From Polaromonas sp. JS666 (GTDB lineage: Bacteria; Pseudomonadota; Gammaproteobacteria; Burkholderiales; Burkholderiaceae_C): DNA of 64,000 bases. Of this stretch, positions 61,352-64,000 are shown in pieces (within the stretch, counting starts at the first letter, position 1; every line of letters starts with the position of its first letter). The stretch is taken from positions 434,001 through 498,000 of the forward strand of contig NZ_FNHX01000004.1 of the NCBI RefSeq assembly GCF_900103405.1, written 5' to 3'. Under the pieces are notes generated by a model. That model worked only from the letters and a program-made list of their open reading frames with translations. It was not told where the DNA came from and ran no database searches. The position numbers and the translations under genes are program-made.

Positions 61352-62421
61352 GCGGGAATCTCCATGCGTACCTGAAATATGCCGTCCTTGAACACGGTCC
61401 TGAATTTCGCCTCGACATCATGCAGCAAGGCCAGCCGCTCCCGCACATTGGCCAGCGCCAGGCCGTGGCCGCGCTCGCCGGCGCCCGCCGGGGTCGAGTT
61501 GGTGACCTTGATCACCACCGTGCCGCCGCGCTTGAGCGTGGAAATCCTGAGCTGCGCGCCGGTGGCGCTGGGCTCCACGCCGTGCTTGACGGCATTCTCC
61601 ACCAGCGGCTGCAGCAGCAGCGGCGGCAGCTTGGCCTGGTCGGCCTCGGCGTCCAGGCTCCACTGCACCTGCAGGCGCTCGCCGAAGCGCACCTGCTCTA
61701 TGGCCAGGTAGCGCTGGGCCAGCGCGATTTCCTGGCCCAGGGTGACCGATTCCGCCGGGTCGGCCAGCGCGTGGCGGAACAGCTCGCTCAAGTCTTCCAG
61801 CACGGCCTCGGCCTTGGCCGGCTCGGCGCGCACCAGCGCGATGGCGCTGTTGAGGGTGTTGAACAAAAAATGGGGGCGTATGCGCGACTGCAGCTCGGCC
61901 AGGCGCGCCGCCGTGGCCGCCGGTGTGCGCGCCTTGGCGCGCCAGTACAGGCCCGCCAGCAGCATGGCCGACAGCAGGGCGCCCGCCGCCGCGCTGGCCC
62001 ACCAGGGCGGCCGCACCAGCAGCCCCATCACCGACAGCAGCCCGCAGCCGTAGAGGCCCGCGCCCGCGCCCAGCAGCACGCCGGCCGTCCACTGCAGCCA
62101 GGACCTGAGCCGGTTCAGCCGCGACTTGAGGGCGCAGGCCACGATCAGCCAGGCCAGCGTGGCCGGCAGCACCCCACCGGTCAGCAAGGCAAAACGCAGC
62201 AGCCACTGCAGGGCCGTGTCGGCGTCGAACATGGCGGTGACGCCCACCATGGCCTCCGCGAACAGCACGGCGCGCAGCACCACCCCGACCTGGCAGGCGT
62301 CAAACATGCCGGCGCGCACGCTGCTTCGCCGCGCCGGCTCCTCATCAACAGAGATGACGCTGCCCATCAGGGTCGATTCCCCGAAGGTCTGCGGATCAGG
62401 CGAAGGCTTCTTGGCGTGCAT
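61348..62421 (-). CDS. LytS/AlgZ-type sensor histidine kinase
   Basis: 357-aa membrane histidine kinase of the His_kinase (PF06580-type) family. About four helices fill residues 45-165 with no large extracytoplasmic domain; the phospho-acceptor His is in SRIRPHFLFNTLNSAIAL near residue 200, and PLLLQPLVENAVKHGVEP (N-box) and GHGLALANVRERL (G-box) form the ATPase domain. It and the response regulator downstream form a two-component pair like AlgZ/AlgR. ATG at 62421, divergent from argH with a 210-bp gap. Confidence 0.88.
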   Translation of the reverse strand: MHAKKPSPDPQTFGESTLMGSVISVDEEPARRSSVRAGMFDACQVGVVLRAVLFAEAMVGVTAMFDADTALQWLLRFALLTGGVLPATLAWLIVACALKSRLNRLRSWLQWTAGVLLGAGAGLYGCGLLSVMGLLVRPPWWASAAAGALLSAMLLAGLYWRAKARTPAATAARLAELQSRIRPHFLFNTLNSAIALVRAEPAKAEAVLEDLSELFRHALADPAESVTLGQEIALAQRYLAIEQVRFGERLQVQWSLDAEADQAKLPPLLLQPLVENAVKHGVEPSATGAQLRISTLKRGGTVVIKVTNSTPAGAGERGHGLALANVRERLALLHDVEAKFRTVFKDGIFQVRMEIPA

Positions 62422-62631
62422 ACGTGGATGTCGAGGAAAGGCCGGACCTTGGGCACATGGATAAAATCACCGTGATGCCGAGTATTGCACCGGTCGCGCC
62501 CCCGCGGCGGCGGCCTGGAAGACAATTAAGGCCGTCGCCGGCCCGTGGCTGCCCAGAATAGCGCATCCGGCGCCCTGAATCCACGGCCCGGCGCGGCCGG
62601 CACCCTGACCGCCACCCAAAGAAAGCCTGAC

Positions 62632-64000
<1,369 letters not shown>

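Overview
This window looks like a GC-rich chromosome segment from a betaproteobacterium of the order Burkholderiales, most probably family Comamonadaceae (Polaromonas/Rhodoferax-like). The evidence is gene order and protein character: nagZ-acpS-pdxJ-recO-era-rnc-DUF4845-lepB-lepA-mucD-rseB-rseA-rpoE running into a fab cluster, the hemC-hemD-hemX-hemY block divergent from ppc, and rluC divergent from a long RNase E gene. The ATA isoleucine codon recurs in otherwise very GC-rich genes, which also suggests a Polaromonas-like genome. The genus is an inference. I saw no rRNA, tRNA, insertion sequence, prophage or CRISPR array.

Layout. (1) 1-13.4 kb: a 5'-truncated YgjP-like metallopeptidase gene, then a long minus-strand housekeeping and envelope-stress block. 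It covers cell-wall recycling (nagZ), ACP activation (acpS), vitamin B6 (pdxJ), repair and RNA processing (recO, era, rnc), protein export (lepB), translation (lepA) and the sigma-E module (rpoE, rseA, rseB, mucD). The 611-bp lepA-mucD gap is not empty: it holds two leftward intrinsic terminators, a predicted promoter and a cluster of DnaA-box-like 9-mers. (2) 13.4-22.6 kb: type II fatty-acid synthesis on the minus strand (rpmF-plsX-fabH-fabD-fabG-acpP-fabF), interrupted between fabH and fabD by a membrane-anchored sialidase-like protein and a polytopic membrane protein. (3) 22.6-28.1 kb: a maf/methyltransferase pair on the plus strand, facing sppA, a Rieske protein, a gph-like phosphatase, an unknown membrane protein and rluC.

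(4) 28.0-31.9 kb: rne, with a strong predicted promoter lying inside the annotated rluC 5' end and hence a leader of about 630 nt, plus an RG-rich scaffold tail. (5) 31.9-39.3 kb: a tightly overlapping plus-strand operon of eight genes (RDD, RDD, SpoIIM, membrane protein, DUF4129, DUF4350, MoxR ATPase, DUF58). This is the most system-like and least understood part of the window. (6) 39.4-47.2 kb: a DUF805/pilin-like fusion, the heme-biosynthesis block hemC-hemD-hemX-hemY, and divergent ppc. (7) 47.2-56.0 kb: a repeat-bearing intergenic region, a 75-aa membrane peptide and a very large cyclic beta-glucan synthase (NdvB type). (8) 56.0-64.0 kb: truncated hemoglobin, an orphan ABC ATPase, DTW-domain protein, TerC, AI-2E-type exporter, FkbM methyltransferase, a LytTR/LytS two-component pair and argH cut by the window end.

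Functionally most of the window is core metabolism and envelope building. Points worth a second look are the candidate small RNA and DnaA-box cluster before lepA, the long rne leader, the MoxR/DUF58/SpoIIM operon, the sialidase-like insertion in the fab cluster, the DUF805-pilin fusion, and the small membrane peptide plus inverted repeat ahead of the glucan synthase. None was tested computationally; all rest on reading the sequence.
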